A DNA stretch of 64,000 bases, from NCBI GenBank assembly GCA_022839625.1, contig JALHJL010000004.1:34900-98899 (forward strand), given 5' to 3'. Positions within the stretch are counted from its first letter, which is position 1. Each line of letters opens with the position of its first letter. This document shows, piece by piece, positions 17,767-25,411 of this stretch. Under the pieces are notes generated by a model, which was not told where the DNA came from, made no database searches, and worked only from the letters and a program-made list of their open reading frames with translations. The translations under genes and the position numbers were made by a program. The DNA is from Phycisphaerales bacterium (lineage in GTDB: Bacteria; Planctomycetota; Phycisphaerae; UBA1845; Fen-1342).

Positions 17767-18351
17767 GTGAGTTGGCGGACCATTGACCGCAGGACTGTCG
17801 CCGAGGAAGACCTCGGGCCCGGGTTGAGCACGGCGGCGGAGGACAAGATTCGCGCGTTCCTTCCGCGCTACCCGACGAAGCGCGCCGCGCTGCTCCCCGC
17901 GCTGCATATCGCGCAGGACGCCGTCGGGTACGTCTCGCTGCGCGCGATGCGCCAGATTGCCGAGCTGTTGGAGCTGCCGCCGGCCGCGGTGATGGACGTC
18001 GTCAGCTTCTACACGCACTTCTGGACGCATCCGAAGGGCCGTAAGACGATCGTGCTGTGCCGGTCGCTGACGTGCGAGCTGATGGGCGGTGGGGCGGTGC
18101 TCGCGGCGCTGGAGGCCAGGCTGGGCATCCGCGAGCACCAGACCACGCCCGACGGCGAGTATTCGCTGATGACGGAGGAGTGCCTGGCGGCGTGCGAGCA
18201 TGCGCCGTGCATGCTCATCAACGAGAAGCTGCACAAGTGCGTCCGCGTGGAGGACCTGGACCGCATTCTGGCGGAGCCGGCTAACGATAAGCTCGATGTG
18301 GCGCGCAGCAACCTGTTCGATGCGCCGACCAGCGATCGGCGCGCCCCGTAG
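17767..18351 (+). CDS. nuoE: NADH-quinone oxidoreductase subunit E
   Basis: 194 residues with a helical N-terminus and a thioredoxin-like [2Fe-2S] domain. The four ligands are Cys98 and Cys103 (LCRSLTCEL) and Cys139 and Cys143 (EECLAACEHAPC). It forms the NADH-input module with NuoF. GTG 17767 is preceded by GGAGG at 8 nt. The stop TAG is the second to fourth base of the inverted repeat bounding the transposase unit, so the last codon context comes from an inserted repeat. Confidence 0.94.
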   Translation: MSWRTIDRRTVAEEDLGPGLSTAAEDKIRAFLPRYPTKRAALLPALHIAQDAVGYVSLRAMRQIAELLELPPAAVMDVVSFYTHFWTHPKGRKTIVLCRSLTCELMGGGAVLAALEARLGIREHQTTPDGEYSLMTEECLAACEHAPCMLINEKLHKCVRVEDLDRILAEPANDKLDVARSNLFDAPTSDRRAP

Positions 18352-19005
18352 CGCCGGACCTCCGTGTCCGGCGTCCGAAGGAGACCGAGTGGACCGCGAA
18401 GCATGGAGACGAGAAGCCGCGATAGAAAGTGGCGCCTCGCCACCAGCTACCTATGGCCGTGGCCGCGCCGTCCGGCTCGACTCCGAGATCTATGCCGCGG
18501 ATGTTCCCGTGCATCTGACGATCTGTGCCGAAGATGGTCAGCCGTTTGTGGATGACCATGTGACGCGGATGGTCTGTGAGGCCGTCGAGGTCAGCGCGGC
18601 AATGGTTGGGCAGCGCCTCCTTGTCTACTGCCTGATGCCCGACCACTTGCACGTCGTGGTCTCGCCAGCCGAATCGCGCACGCCGGTCGCGGTGTTCCTG
18701 AAGAAGTTCAAGAGCTTTACGACCAATCGCTACCAGAAGATGATGCCCGCCGCTCGGCTCTGGCAGTACTCGGCGCGCGATCGAGTGAAGCGGGCTGCGG
18801 AGAAGCTGCGGACATTGGTGGAGTACATCGCGAACAACCCGGTTCGTCACGGGTTGGTGAAATGTTGGCTGGACTGGCCGTATACGAAGGTGTGCGTCGA
18901 CTTGTGACAGGTTTGCGCCGGACACCCGCCGCGGCGGGCAGGCTTCCGTCCGGCGCTACGGATGTCCGACCCGGAAGCACGCCGGACACGGAGGTCCGGC
19001 GCTAC
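18348..19005. mobile_element. RAYT transposase unit with 26-bp terminal inverted repeats
   Basis: The left end at 18348-18373 (begins GTAGCGCCGGACC) and the right end at 18980-19005 are exact inverted complements over 26 bases. Between them lie one Y1-type transposase gene and an extra internal hairpin at 18916-18959 (CGCCGGAC...GTCCGGCG). The left end supplies the nuoE stop codon and the right end stops 11 nt before the nuoF start codon. Related repeats without a transposase occur at 961-1106 and 23590-23603. This has the make-up of a REP/RAYT unit. Confidence 0.75.
18389..18907 (+). CDS. REP-associated tyrosine transposase (RAYT, TnpA_REP family)
   Basis: 172 residues. The HUH-type metal motif is MPDHLHVVV (His86, His88). 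The likely catalytic tyrosine is Tyr115 in TTNRYQK. The C-terminal family mark YIANNPVRHGLV is at 146-157. These single-strand transposases process REP hairpins. The GTG start at 18389 has GAAGGAGA 5 nt upstream. All motifs are intact, so the enzyme may be active. It lies in the same direction as the nuo genes and is probably co-transcribed. Its flanking palindromes are the expected substrates. Confidence 0.85.
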   Translation: MDREAWRREAAIESGASPPATYGRGRAVRLDSEIYAADVPVHLTICAEDGQPFVDDHVTRMVCEAVEVSAAMVGQRLLVYCLMPDHLHVVVSPAESRTPVAVFLKKFKSFTTNRYQKMMPAARLWQYSARDRVKRAAEKLRTLVEYIANNPVRHGLVKCWLDWPYTKVCVDL

Positions 19006-19016
19006 AGGACCCGACG

Positions 19017-20447
19017 ATGCCGTTTGAACGCGTACTGATGAAGCACGTCGGCGTGCCGAACAGCACGTCGCTGGCCGTCTACCAGGCCGATGGCGGGTAC
19101 ACGGGTGCCGCCCGCGCCCTCCGCATGAAGCCCGACGAGCTGGTGGAACTGGTCAAGCAAGCCAACTTGCGCGGCCGCGGCGGCGCCGGCTTCCCGGCCG
19201 GCCTCAAGTGGAGCTTCCTGCCCAAGGACCGCAAGATCACGTACCTGTGCGTCAACGCCGACGAGTCCGAGCCGCCCACCTTCTGCAACCGCGTGCTCAT
19301 CGACCACGACCCGCACATGCTCCTGGAGGGCATCCTCATCGCCGGCTACGCGACGCGGACGACCGTCGCCTACATCTACCTGCGCGGCGAGTTCATGGAG
19401 CAATTCCACGTCTTGCAGCGGGCGCTCGACGAGGCGTACGCCGCGGGGTATTTCGGCCGGAACATCCTTGGCAGCGGGTACGACCTGGAGTGCTACATCC
19501 ACCGCGGCGCGGGGGCGTACATCTGCGGAGAGGAAACCGGTCTGATCGAGAGCCTGGAGGGCAAACGCGGCTGGCCGCGGATCAAGCCGCCGTTTCCGGC
19601 CGTGGAGGGCCTCTTCCGGCAGCCGACGGTGGTCAACAACGTCGAAACGCTGGCGTGCCTGCCACACCTCCTGACGCGCGGGCTGGAGTGGTGGCTGGGG
19701 CTGGGGACGGCGAACTCCAAGGGCCCGAAGATGTACTGCATCAGCGGCCCGGTGAATCGCCCCGGCTGCTACGAAGCCCCCCTGGGAATTACGTGCCGCG
19801 AGCTGATCTACGGGGACGATTTCGGCGGCGGCATGCGCGGCGGGAAGAAGGTCAAAGCGGTGTTTCCCGGCGGGCTCTCGATGGGCGTGTTGCGCGGCGA
19901 CCTGTTCCCAAGGGCGCCGGCCGGTACGATCGACCCGCGACAGGATTACGACGAGCTGGACTGTGTGCTCGACTTCGACGACGTACGCAAATACGATCTG
20001 CTTGGTCTGGGCACCGCGGCGGCGGTGGTGGTGCCGGAGGACGCGGACATGCGCGACGTGCTGGTCAACGTCGCGCGGTTCTACGCGCTGGAGTCGTGCG
20101 GCCAGTGTACGCATTGCCGCGAGGGCACGACCTGGATGTACAAGATCGCGCAGCGGATGCGGGCCGGGGCCGGCCGACTGCTCGATCTCGATCTGCTGGT
20201 CGAAATCTCGCAGAACATGGGCATGATGCCCGGCATGAGCATTTGCGGGTTGCCCGACGGGGCCGCGTGGCCCGTGCGGACGGCCGTGCAGAAGTTCCGC
20301 CGCGAATTCGAGCGGCGCATCGCGGAGCAGGAGCCGGAGGCCGCTCGGCGATGGACTCGCGAGGTGAACCGGGCGGCCTATGAGCTCCCCGTGCTGCAAG
20401 GCCGCGAGACGACGTACGTCGGCGGGACGTTCTACCAGCCGCCGTAG
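19017..20447 (+). CDS. nuoF: NADH-quinone oxidoreductase subunit F
   Basis: 476 residues, the NADH- and FMN-binding subunit. LRGRGGAGFPAGLKW near residue 51 and GAGAYICGEETGLIES near 165 form the FMN/NADH site. ESCGQCTHCREGT plus a later Cys in SICGLPDG bind cluster N3. ATG 19017 begins 11 nt after the transposase unit, with AGGA at its very edge acting as a weak ribosome site. The stop TAG is again the start of a TAGCGCCGG repeat. Confidence 0.95.
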   Translation: MPFERVLMKHVGVPNSTSLAVYQADGGYTGAARALRMKPDELVELVKQANLRGRGGAGFPAGLKWSFLPKDRKITYLCVNADESEPPTFCNRVLIDHDPHMLLEGILIAGYATRTTVAYIYLRGEFMEQFHVLQRALDEAYAAGYFGRNILGSGYDLECYIHRGAGAYICGEETGLIESLEGKRGWPRIKPPFPAVEGLFRQPTVVNNVETLACLPHLLTRGLEWWLGLGTANSKGPKMYCISGPVNRPGCYEAPLGITCRELIYGDDFGGGMRGGKKVKAVFPGGLSMGVLRGDLFPRAPAGTIDPRQDYDELDCVLDFDDVRKYDLLGLGTAAAVVVPEDADMRDVLVNVARFYALESCGQCTHCREGTTWMYKIAQRMRAGAGRLLDLDLLVEISQNMGMMPGMSICGLPDGAAWPVRTAVQKFRREFERRIAEQEPEAARRWTREVNRAAYELPVLQGRETTYVGGTFYQPP

Positions 20448-20458
20448 CGCCGGAAGGG

Positions 20459-20559
20459 TGCGAGAAGGGATTCTCGCACCAGCGATGCGAGAAGGGATTC
20501 TCGCACCAGCGATGCGAGAAAGGATTCTCGCACCAGCGATGCGAGAAGGGATTCTCGCC
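20459..20559. repeat. Four-copy hairpin array between nuoF and nuoG
   Basis: Four units of TGCGAGAAGGGATTCTCGCA start at 20459, 20486, 20513 and 20540 with a period of exactly 27 nt. The third has a one-base change and the last loses its 3' arm end. Each is an 8-bp stem with a 4-nt loop. The spacer CCAGCGA is constant. The same hairpin recurs at 63955-63974 with a 39-nt period. In the nuo mRNA it would form a row of hairpins. Confidence 0.9.
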
Positions 20560-20604
20560 GGCGAGGACGCAAAGCAGGGCTTTGTACCACTGGTTTGAGA
20601 GGCT

Positions 20605-22251
20605 ATGCCGAAGATCATCATCGATGGCCGCGAGATCGAGTGCCGGGCGGGTATCCCGGTCTTGCAGGCTGCGCTCGAAGCCGGGCTCGCCGTGCCGCAC
20701 TATTGCTACCACCCCGGCCTCAGTATCGTCGCGAGCTGCCGCCTGTGCCTGATGGAGATGAAGCTGCCGCACCCCCAGACCCGCGAATTGGTCTGGGCGC
20801 CGAAGCTCTTTCCTTCGTGCCAGACGCCGGTGCAGGACGGGATGGAGGTGCGGTTCGACTCGGCGGCCGTGCGCGACAACCAGAAACACGTGATGGAGTA
20901 CTACCTGCTCAATCACCCGCTGGACTGCCCGGTGTGCGACAAGGCCGGCGAGTGCTACTTGCAGGACTACACCGAGGCCCACGGCCCCGGCTCCTCGCGG
21001 ATGGTCGAGGACAAGCAGAAGAACCCGAAGAAGGACATCGGCCCGCACACGTTGCTCTACCAGGACCGCTGCGTGCTCTGCTCGCGCTGCGTGCGCTTCT
21101 GTGACGAGATCGCCGGCACCGGCGAGTTGGCCGTGGTGAATCGCGGCAGCCGGGGCGAGATCGACGTGTTTCCCGGCCGGCCGCTGGACAACCCGCTCCA
21201 GGGCAACGTGGTGGACCTGTGCCCCGTCGGGGCGCTGCTGGACAAGGACTTCCTGTTCAAGCAGCGGGTGTGGCTCCTGCGCTCGACCAAGTCCGTCAGC
21301 CCGGCGGACAGCGGCGGCCAGACGATCTGGATCGATTCGAACGAGCAAGGCATCCACCGCATCCGCCCGCGGTACAACGAGCGGGTCAATGAGTGGTGGA
21401 TCAGCGACGAGGCCCGCTTTGGCTGGAAGTACGTGCACCGCCCGGATCGGCTGAATCGACCGCAGGTGCGCGAGGCCGGCACAATGCGCCCCGCGCGCTG
21501 GGAGGAATTGCCCACACTGCTGCGATCGAGGTTCGCGGAAATGACGCCCGGCGCCTCGCTGGCTGAGGGAGCGTTGGGACCCTCCCCTGACACCGCCCTG
21601 AAAGGGAGGGGAATTGCGGCCGTGCTGAGCCCGATGATGAGCTGTGAGGAGGCCTGGCTGCTGGCACGCTTCGTCCGGGATGTGGCCCCGCAGGCGACGC
21701 TGGTCCTCGGGCATGTCCCCGTCGTTGGCGAGGACCAGACGTTTCCCAAGGGCTTCACGATCAAGGCGGAGAAATGCCCGAACCGGCGCGGCGTTGAGAC
21801 GATTCTGCGCCACCTGGGCGGTCACACCGCCGATTTCCGCACGTTCCTGGGCCAGGCGGTCGAGCGCCGGTTTGATGCTGCGTACATCGTTGGTGGTTAC
21901 CCGGACGTTTGGGTTACGCCGGACGTCGCGGACGCCCTCGCGAAGGTGGAGTTCCTTGTCGTACACGACCTCTTCCCGTCGCGGCTGAATGAACGCGCGG
22001 CGGTGCAGATTCCCGGCGCGACCTGGGCCGAGCGCGAAGGGACGTTCATGAATTGCGACGGTCTGCTTCAGCCGTTCGAGCGGGCGATTGTGCCGCCGGA
22101 GGGCGTGAAGAGCGATGGGCAGTTTGTCTACGAGCTGGCCGGGCGGTCCGGCCTGTTTCATGCGCGGAAGGTGCGTGACGAAATGGCGGCGGAGATGCCG
22201 CAGTTTGCCGAGGTGTTTGTGCCGCGCGAGCTTCCGAAGCACGCGCACTGA
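20605..22251 (+). CDS. nuoG: NADH-quinone oxidoreductase subunit G (short form)
   Basis: 548 residues, shorter than the common 700-900, because the molybdopterin-like domain is reduced. The N-terminal [2Fe-2S] ferredoxin (HYCYHPGLSIVASCRLC), the His/Cys cluster segment (HPLDCPVCDKAGEC) and the [4Fe-4S] site (CVLCSRCVRFC, then DLCPVGAL) are present. NuoG extends the electron wire of the peripheral arm. Residues about 318-340 (EGALGPSPDTALKGRG) are encoded by an intergenic-type palindrome, an in-frame repeat insertion. ATG 20605 has GAGAGG upstream. Confidence 0.93.
   Translation: MPKIIIDGREIECRAGIPVLQAALEAGLAVPHYCYHPGLSIVASCRLCLMEMKLPHPQTRELVWAPKLFPSCQTPVQDGMEVRFDSAAVRDNQKHVMEYYLLNHPLDCPVCDKAGECYLQDYTEAHGPGSSRMVEDKQKNPKKDIGPHTLLYQDRCVLCSRCVRFCDEIAGTGELAVVNRGSRGEIDVFPGRPLDNPLQGNVVDLCPVGALLDKDFLFKQRVWLLRSTKSVSPADSGGQTIWIDSNEQGIHRIRPRYNERVNEWWISDEARFGWKYVHRPDRLNRPQVREAGTMRPARWEELPTLLRSRFAEMTPGASLAEGALGPSPDTALKGRGIAAVLSPMMSCEEAWLLARFVRDVAPQATLVLGHVPVVGEDQTFPKGFTIKAEKCPNRRGVETILRHLGGHTADFRTFLGQAVERRFDAAYIVGGYPDVWVTPDVADALAKVEFLVVHDLFPSRLNERAAVQIPGATWAEREGTFMNCDGLLQPFERAIVPPEGVKSDGQFVYELAGRSGLFHARKVRDEMAAEMPQFAEVFVPRELPKHAH
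21579..21613. repeat. CCCTCCC...GGGAGGG palindrome inside nuoG
   Basis: An inverted repeat (CCCTCCC then GGGAGGG after about 17 nt) lies within coding sequence and is translated as GPSPDTALKGRG. Related GGGAGGGG/CCCTC sequence is found inside nuoL (25647-25685) and as intergenic DNA at 37501-37545. It keeps the reading frame and sits in a linker just before the conserved strand AAVLSPMMS. Confidence 0.6.
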
Positions 22252-22284
22252 CGCGGCCGGCTCAGCAACGGTGCGACGTACGCC

Positions 22285-23592
22285 ATGACGAACCAAACGA
22301 TACAACGTGTCGAAGGGGCTTTGCGGAACCCGCTGGTCCTCGTCGGCGTCGGCGCCGTCCTGACGGTCCCCGCGGCGCTGGTCCTCGTGCTGGCGTTTCC
22401 CCTCTACCGGGGCCTCCTTTCCGACCCGTTCTGGTTTCCCCTCCTCGTGATGGCCGCCGTGCTCTTTCTCATCCTGAACGCCACCGCGGTCTGCATCCTC
22501 GCGGAGCGGAAGATTGCCGGCTTCACGCAGGACCGTTACGGCCCGAACCGCGTCGGCTTCTGGGGCCTGCTCCAACCCGTCGCCGACGGCCTGAAGTTCC
22601 TGCTCAAAGAGGACATCATTCCGCGGCGGGTGGACAAGCCGCTGTTTCTGCTGGCGCCGTGTCTGGCGCTGATCGTCAGCCTGGTCGGGTTTGCGGTCAT
22701 CCCCTGGGCGGGCGAGGTGCATTGGCCGTGGATGGAGGCCGGCACGACCGTCTCGACCCAGGTCGCGCGCCTGGACATCGGCATACTCTACGTGATCGCG
22801 GTCGGCTCGCTCGGGGTCTACGGCCTCGTGCTGGCGGGGTACGCGAGCAACAACAAGTACTCCTTCTACGGCGGCCTGCGCGCGACGGCGCAGATGATCA
22901 GCTACGAGTTGCCGCTCGGGTTGGCGCTGCTGTGTGTGCTGCTCACCACCGGCACGTTGCGGCTGGAGGAAATCGTCAACCAGCAGGCGCACAGCGGCGT
23001 CTGGTACGTCTTCGTGCACCCGCTCGCCTTTCTGCTAATCGTGATCTGCCTGTTCGCCGAAACGAACCGCGCGCCGTTCGACCTGCCGGAGGCGGAGCAG
23101 GAGCTGGTGGGCGGATACCACACGGAGTACAGCGCGATGAAGTTCGCGCTCTTCTTCCTGGCCGAGTATGCGCACATGATCACGGGCAGCGCCGTGGCGA
23201 TCGCCCTGTTTCTCGGTGGCTGGGCGCCGCTGCCGTTCACGTCCTGGCTGGCCGACAACACGGCGTGGTGGGCGATGCTGCTCAAGTTCGGGGTGTACCT
23301 GCTCAAGGTCGCCCTGTTCATTGGCGTCATGATGTGGGTGCGCTGGACCATCCCCCGTTTTCGCTTCGATCAGCTCATGCGCCTGGCCTGGCGGTCGCTG
23401 GTCCCGCTCGGCCTGCTCCTGATGGCGGCGGTCGCAGTGTTGACGCTGTTTGGCGGGCAGCGGGTCTGGTGGGCCGGCCTGGGCGTGAACGTGCTGGTTC
23501 TGCTTGGCGTTCTCTGGTGGGCAGCGCGATCGAAGCAGCCCATGACCGGCCGGCAGGAGGACTTGCCGCCGGTGGAGTTTGGAGCGATGTAG
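22285..23592 (+). CDS. nuoH: NADH-quinone oxidoreductase subunit H
   Basis: 435 residues with eight or more membrane helices, the subunit joining peripheral and membrane arms and forming the quinone channel. AERKIAGFTQDRYGPNRVG near residue 73 and FAETNRAPFDLPEAEQELV near 257 are the two conserved cytosolic loops. The last about 60 residues add a helix pair and a Gln/Pro-rich tail. The stop TAG (23590-23592) is the start of another TAGCGCCGGACC repeat. Confidence 0.95.
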   Translation: MTNQTIQRVEGALRNPLVLVGVGAVLTVPAALVLVLAFPLYRGLLSDPFWFPLLVMAAVLFLILNATAVCILAERKIAGFTQDRYGPNRVGFWGLLQPVADGLKFLLKEDIIPRRVDKPLFLLAPCLALIVSLVGFAVIPWAGEVHWPWMEAGTTVSTQVARLDIGILYVIAVGSLGVYGLVLAGYASNNKYSFYGGLRATAQMISYELPLGLALLCVLLTTGTLRLEEIVNQQAHSGVWYVFVHPLAFLLIVICLFAETNRAPFDLPEAEQELVGGYHTEYSAMKFALFFLAEYAHMITGSAVAIALFLGGWAPLPFTSWLADNTAWWAMLLKFGVYLLKVALFIGVMMWVRWTIPRFRFDQLMRLAWRSLVPLGLLLMAAVAVLTLFGGQRVWWAGLGVNVLVLLGVLWWAARSKQPMTGRQEDLPPVEFGAM

Positions 23593-23657
23593 CGCCGGAC
23601 CTCAGCTCGCCGCAGCGAGTTGCCTGTAGCGACCTGCCCGCCGCGACGGAAACAGTC

Positions 23658-24260
23658 ATGCGTGACGAAGATATCATCGTCCTTCAGGAACCGAAGTTGT
23701 CGCCCGCGGAGCGGCTGTACCTCCCGCAGATCTTCGACGGGATGGTCACGACGCTGCGCCACATGTTCAGCCTGAAACGCCGGCAGCAGGTGGTGCGCCA
23801 GTACCCGGAGGACACGCGCCAGGGCCGCGGCGAGCTGCGGATCGCCAACTACCGCGGCGTACACCGGCTGAACAAGGACGCGGAGGGCCGGGTCGCGTGC
23901 GTGGCCTGCTTCATGTGCAGCACGGCCTGCCCGGCACACTGCATCCACATCGAGGCCGGCGAATCGCCCTGGCCCGACCGGGAGAAGTACCCGGTGAAGT
24001 TCGAGATCGACGAGCTGCGCTGCATCTACTGCGGCATGTGCGAGGAGGCGTGCCCCGTCGATGCCATCGAACTGACGCCGCATTATGAGCTCGTCGGCCG
24101 CACCCGCGAGGAGATGATCTTCGACAAGGAGAAGCTCTTGCAGGTGTTCGAGGAGACCAAGCACACCAAACCGCGAAAAGACCCGCCGATCACCGACTAT
24201 GGCCTGACCGGCGGGCAGGGCAAGGACGTGGCGTCGCCGAACGTCGAACGAAAGGTGTAG
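23658..24260 (+). CDS. nuoI: NADH-quinone oxidoreductase subunit I
   Basis: 200 residues, the 8Fe ferredoxin subunit carrying N6a and N6b. Its two motifs, CVACFMCSTACP and CIYCGMCEEACP, have all eight Cys. The N-terminal amphipathic helix (YLPQIFDGMVTTLRHMF) is standard. The C-terminal 35 residues are charged and variable. ATG 23658 lies after a 65-nt gap made of repeat sequence with little ribosome-site match. The stop TAG begins a TAGCGGCCGACC repeat. Confidence 0.95.
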   Translation: MRDEDIIVLQEPKLSPAERLYLPQIFDGMVTTLRHMFSLKRRQQVVRQYPEDTRQGRGELRIANYRGVHRLNKDAEGRVACVACFMCSTACPAHCIHIEAGESPWPDREKYPVKFEIDELRCIYCGMCEEACPVDAIELTPHYELVGRTREEMIFDKEKLLQVFEETKHTKPRKDPPITDYGLTGGQGKDVASPNVERKV

Positions 24261-24370
24261 CGGCCGACCTGCTGGCCGGACGTGCCCGGCGGCGATAGGC
24301 TGCCGCGAACGTCGTGGACGGCAGGGACGGCGGCCAATTGCGGCCGCGGCAGCGAGTGGAACTGACGAAC

Positions 24371-25057
24371 ATGGCCGGTCTCTTGACGATCATCCTGGCG
24401 CTCGGTGCCGTCGGGCTCTTCCTGGCATTGCCTGGCGGCCAGGCGCGCGCCGTGCGCGCCGGACAGATCGGGCTGGCGGCATCCGGCGTGGGGCTCCTGG
24501 CCGCGACCCTGGGCTGGCTGTTTCCGTGGCCCGGTGCGAACTTCTTCGCCGGCTGCGCACTCGTGGCGCTGTTCGCCGCCGTGCGGGTCATCACGCACCC
24601 GCGGCCCGTGTACAGCGCGCTGTACTTCGTGCTGCTGATCCTGGCGGCGGCGGCGTTGCTGGTGCAGATGCAGGCGGAGTTTCTGGCCGCGGCGCTGGTG
24701 ATCGTCTACGCGGGCGCCATTCTGGTGACGTACGTGTTCGTCATCATGCTGGCCCAGCAGGCACGGCCGCTGGTCCACGACATCCGCTCGCACGAGCCGC
24801 TGCTTGGCTGCCTGGCGGGCTTTCTGCTGCTGTGGAGCATTGCCGTGCGGCTTTTCGCGGCGCCGGTGCCGCCGGCGGTGCCCGCGGCCGACTTGCCGGC
24901 GGCCGGCACGGTAGCCGCCGTCGGCACGTCGCTGTTGACGACTTACGTCATCGCGATGCAGCTTGCGGGGCTGCTGCTGTTGGCTGCCTTGGTGGGGGCG
25001 ATTGCGATTGCGCGGCGGCGACCGCTCCGAGATCCTCTGCTGGAGGGGGAAGAGTGA
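24371..25057 (+). CDS. nuoJ: NADH-quinone oxidoreductase subunit J
   Basis: 228 residues, five predicted membrane helices. RPVYSALYFVLLILAAAALL then AEFLAAALVIVYAGAILVTY is the conserved core around helix 3, which contains the pi-bulge region that opens and closes the proton path. It is preceded by an extra N-terminal helix. The stop overlaps the nuoK start (TGATG), as in most nuo operons. Confidence 0.93.
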   Translation: MAGLLTIILALGAVGLFLALPGGQARAVRAGQIGLAASGVGLLAATLGWLFPWPGANFFAGCALVALFAAVRVITHPRPVYSALYFVLLILAAAALLVQMQAEFLAAALVIVYAGAILVTYVFVIMLAQQARPLVHDIRSHEPLLGCLAGFLLLWSIAVRLFAAPVPPAVPAADLPAAGTVAAVGTSLLTTYVIAMQLAGLLLLAALVGAIAIARRRPLRDPLLEGEE

Positions 25058-25368
25058 TGCTCGGGGCGTACGTGCTGCTTGGTGCCGTGCTGTTCGTGCT
25101 GGGCCTGGTGGGCTTCGTCGTCCGGCGCAACCTGATCATCATGTTCTTGTGCACGGAGATGATGTTCCAGGGGATCATCATCAACCTGGTGGCTTTCGGA
25201 CGTTATCCGCTGGCGGGTGCGCCGAGTTTCGACGGACAAGTGTTTGCGTTGTTCTTGATCGCGGTCGCGGCGTCGGAGGCGGCTCTCGCGCTGGCCCTGG
25301 TTGTGCTGTTGTTCCGGCACCGCCGGACGCTCGACGCCAACGCCTTGACACTGCTGCGCGACGAGTGA
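25057..25368 (+). CDS. nuoK: NADH-quinone oxidoreductase subunit K
   Basis: 103 residues with three membrane helices, the standard length. The two membrane Glu residues used in proton transfer lie in FLCTEMMFQG and AASEAALALAL. TGGAGGGGGA precedes the ATG. It is coupled to nuoJ by a one-base overlap. Forty-three bases separate its stop from nuoL and consist of GATGAGG-type repeat. Confidence 0.94.
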   Translation: MLGAYVLLGAVLFVLGLVGFVVRRNLIIMFLCTEMMFQGIIINLVAFGRYPLAGAPSFDGQVFALFLIAVAASEAALALALVVLLFRHRRTLDANALTLLRDE

Positions 25369-25378
25369 GCTGAAGACG

Positions 25379-25410
25379 GATGAGGGACGAGAGATGAAGG
25401 ATCAGGGATA
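25379..25410. repeat. GATGAGGG-type repeat forming the nuoL leader
   Basis: Units GATGAGG, GACGAGA, GATGAAGG and GATCAGGG fill the nuoK-nuoL gap. The purine runs (GAAGG, CAGGG) lie 4-13 nt upstream of the GTG at 25412 and are the only candidate ribosome-binding site, so the repeat appears to be used for translation of nuoL. Confidence 0.6.
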
Positions 25411-25411
25411 A

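Noticed and set aside
20459..20559. CRISPR array.
   Set aside because: Units are hairpins with a constant 7-nt spacer rather than variable spacers, and no cas genes are near.
20065..23019. A 984-codon open frame antisense to nuoF, nuoG and nuoH.
   Set aside because: It is a mirror of the high-GC codon pattern of true genes; the sense strand has full conserved complex I motifs and the antisense protein has no recognisable domain.
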